Shown: piece by piece, positions 5,808 to 6,506 of the stretch | Layout of the letters: each line of letters begins with the position of its first letter | Numbering within the stretch: position 1 is the stretch's first letter | DNA from: Clostridiaceae bacterium | GTDB lineage: Bacteria; Bacillota; Clostridia; Lutisporales; Lutisporaceae | Direction of reading: 5' to 3' | DNA length: 6,506 nt | Assembly: GCA_028697435.1 (NCBI GenBank) | Contig: JAQVFD010000127.1 | Coordinates: 1-6,506, forward strand | The notes under the pieces: generated by a model | Told to the model about the DNA's origin: nothing | Database searches by the model: none | The model's input: only the letters and a program-made list of their open reading frames with translations | Made by a program: the position numbers and the translations under genes

Positions 5808-5843
5808 AAAAAAAAAGAGCTGCAATATCCGCAGCTCTTTTTT
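5808..5843 (-). terminator. Intrinsic terminator after the ymxH/ylmC-type gene
   Basis: A GC-rich stem GAGCTGC (5817-5823) / GCAGCTC (5831-5837) has a 7-nt loop and is extended by six A-T pairs to 5811-5843. It is flanked by an A-run (5808-5816) and a T-run (5838-5843), so it could work in both directions. On the minus strand it begins right after the TAG of the upstream gene and ends in a long U-tract. It separates that gene from spoVFA, which therefore needs its own promoter. Confidence 0.9.
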
Positions 5844-6092
5844 CTACTTCAATATATCCGCAAAATCGATTATTATCATGTCATTCCCTATCTTTTTTAT
5901 TCTTTCCCATGGAATCTCTACATACCTTCTGTCAATAAAAAACGATAATGTACCTTTGTTTTCAGGAACTATAAGAGACTTTATCTTACCGGTCTCCTCA
6001 TCAATTACAAGGTCACAATCACCTAAGTAGCCCAGCCTTTCACAGTCAGGCAGGGAAACAATCTCCTTCCCGCCAAGCTTGCTGAATCTCAT
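5844..6092 (-). CDS. YlmC/YmxH-family PRC-barrel sporulation-associated protein
   Basis: This is a small 82-aa protein of the YlmC/YmxH family, a PRC-barrel-like fold common in endospore formers. Visible family features are the start MRFSKLGGKEIV, GYLGDCDLVIDEETGKIKSL (21-40) and a C-terminal VEIPWERIKKIGNDMIIID stretch (58-76). There is no signal peptide or membrane segment. Its molecular function is not established. The ATG at 6092 follows GGGGTGG at close spacing. In Bacillus the ymxH gene sits directly upstream of spoVFA, as here, which supports the assignment. The strong terminator directly after the stop codon argues against co-transcription with spoVFA. Confidence 0.88.
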   Translation of the reverse strand: MRFSKLGGKEIVSLPDCERLGYLGDCDLVIDEETGKIKSLIVPENKGTLSFFIDRRYVEIPWERIKKIGNDMIIIDFADILK

Positions 6093-6158
6093 AGTACCAC
6101 CCCATTACAATTCTATAGTTAATTATATTAATGAAGTGGACGATTATTCCTATTTAAT

Positions 6159-6506
6159 TCACTTACCTGTGGAACCAAAGCCTCCCGATCCTCTCCCCGT
6201 TATTTCCAATTTATCAACCCTTTGAAGCCGTACATCCAGAACAGGCATAAATACTATCTGCGCAATCCTGTCTCCTGATTTTATAGTATAATCATTACTG
6301 CCGTGATTGATTACGGGACAAATTATTTCACCTGTGTAATCAGAATCGATAACTCCCACGCAGTTTGCAAGGGAAACCCCAAATCTGCTGGAAATTCCGC
6401 TTCTTGGAAATACAAAGCCTCCTATATTGCTGTCCGGAATCTGTATTGCTATTCCGGTTTTCACCATGGCAATTTCCCCGGGTTTTATGATGATGTCCTC
6501 GGAAAT
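6159..6506 (-). CDS. dut: dUTP diphosphatase (dUTPase), 5' end beyond window
   Basis: This enzyme hydrolyses dUTP to dUMP and pyrophosphate, keeping uracil out of DNA and supplying dUMP for thymidylate synthesis. The 115 residues visible lack the N-terminal ~30 or so of a typical ~145-aa trimeric dUTPase; the frame is open to the edge and reads SEDIIIKPGEIAMVKTGIA. Conserved motifs are PRSGISSRFG (motif 2), GVIDSDYTGEI with the catalytic Asp (motif 3), GDRIAQIVF (motif 4) and the C-terminal GRGSGGFGSTG (motif 5) that closes over the substrate. The Met codon at 6467 is internal, because conserved residues precede it. The gene ends with TGA 66 bp before the YlmC/YmxH-family gene. It appears to be an ordinary chromosomal housekeeping copy. 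Confidence 0.95.
   Translation of the reverse strand: MSEDIIIKPGEIAMVKTGIAIQIPDSNIGGFVFPRSGISSRFGVSLANCVGVIDSDYTGEIICPVINHGSNDYTIKSGDRIAQIVFMPVLDVRLQRVDKLEITGRGSGGFGSTGK

Noticed and set aside
6093..6158. Promoter for the YlmC/YmxH-family gene in the 66-bp gap after dut
   Set aside because: A TATAAT is present on the minus strand (6127-6122), but no credible -35 box lies at suitable spacing in this AT-rich gap, and co-transcription with dut is equally possible.
1..6506. CRISPR array, tRNA or rRNA gene, riboswitch
   Set aside because: I saw no regularly spaced direct repeats, no tRNA-like clover sequence and no long leader with recognisable riboswitch elements. Non-coding stretches are short, the longest being 171 bp.

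Overview
The window looks like low-GC DNA from an endospore-forming Firmicute, most likely a member of the Clostridia. The evidence is a dipicolinate (spore DPA) synthesis locus in conserved order: dut - ymxH/ylmC-type gene - spoVFA (dpaA) - spoVFB (dpaB) - dapG, all on the minus strand. This resembles the Bacillus ymxH-spoVFA-spoVFB-asd-dapG-dapA cluster but lacks asd between spoVFB and dapG. The genus is inferred only from gene content and composition.

The central observation is that spoVFB is cut in two. Its first 94 codons lie at 4836-4555 and its last ~102 codons at 1583-1275. Between them sits a 2,971-bp element (1588-4558) bounded by a 5-bp direct repeat, CTGTA. Joining the two flanks at one CTGTA copy restores one uninterrupted frame of 196 codons with the conserved SPCTGN...KLANAITD stretch, close to the ~200 aa of Bacillus SpoVFB. 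Both halves are free of lesions, which suggests that the gene is still under selection and is rebuilt by excision, as for skin in sigK and, as I recall, vfbin in spoVFB of Bacillus weihenstephanensis. Unlike those large prophage-like elements, this one holds only two evident genes.

Element layout: a minus-strand gene for a RelA/SpoT-domain protein (439 aa) and a plus-strand gene for a large serine recombinase (473 aa) diverge from a 171-bp control region. That region has overlapping, face-to-face sigma-A-like promoters, a TGCGGAA repeat cluster and a hairpin followed by seven T. The element is packed to its ends: the RelA/SpoT stop codon is about 23 bp from the left core and the recombinase stop about 30 bp from the right core. 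Imperfect inverted repeats of about 21 bp lie just inside each core, as expected for the two arms of attP.

Right of the element, spoVFA has a sigma-K-like promoter candidate and is insulated from ymxH by a strong intrinsic terminator. dut runs off the right edge without its start. Left of the element, dapG follows the 3' half of spoVFB by 14 bp. While the element is present, dapG is cut off from the dpa promoter and may instead be reached by read-through from the RelA/SpoT gene. My working model is that excision in the sporulating mother cell rebuilds spoVFB and reconnects dapG (aspartate kinase, feeding the DPA precursor pathway) to the dpa transcript. Excision itself is inferred, not shown.
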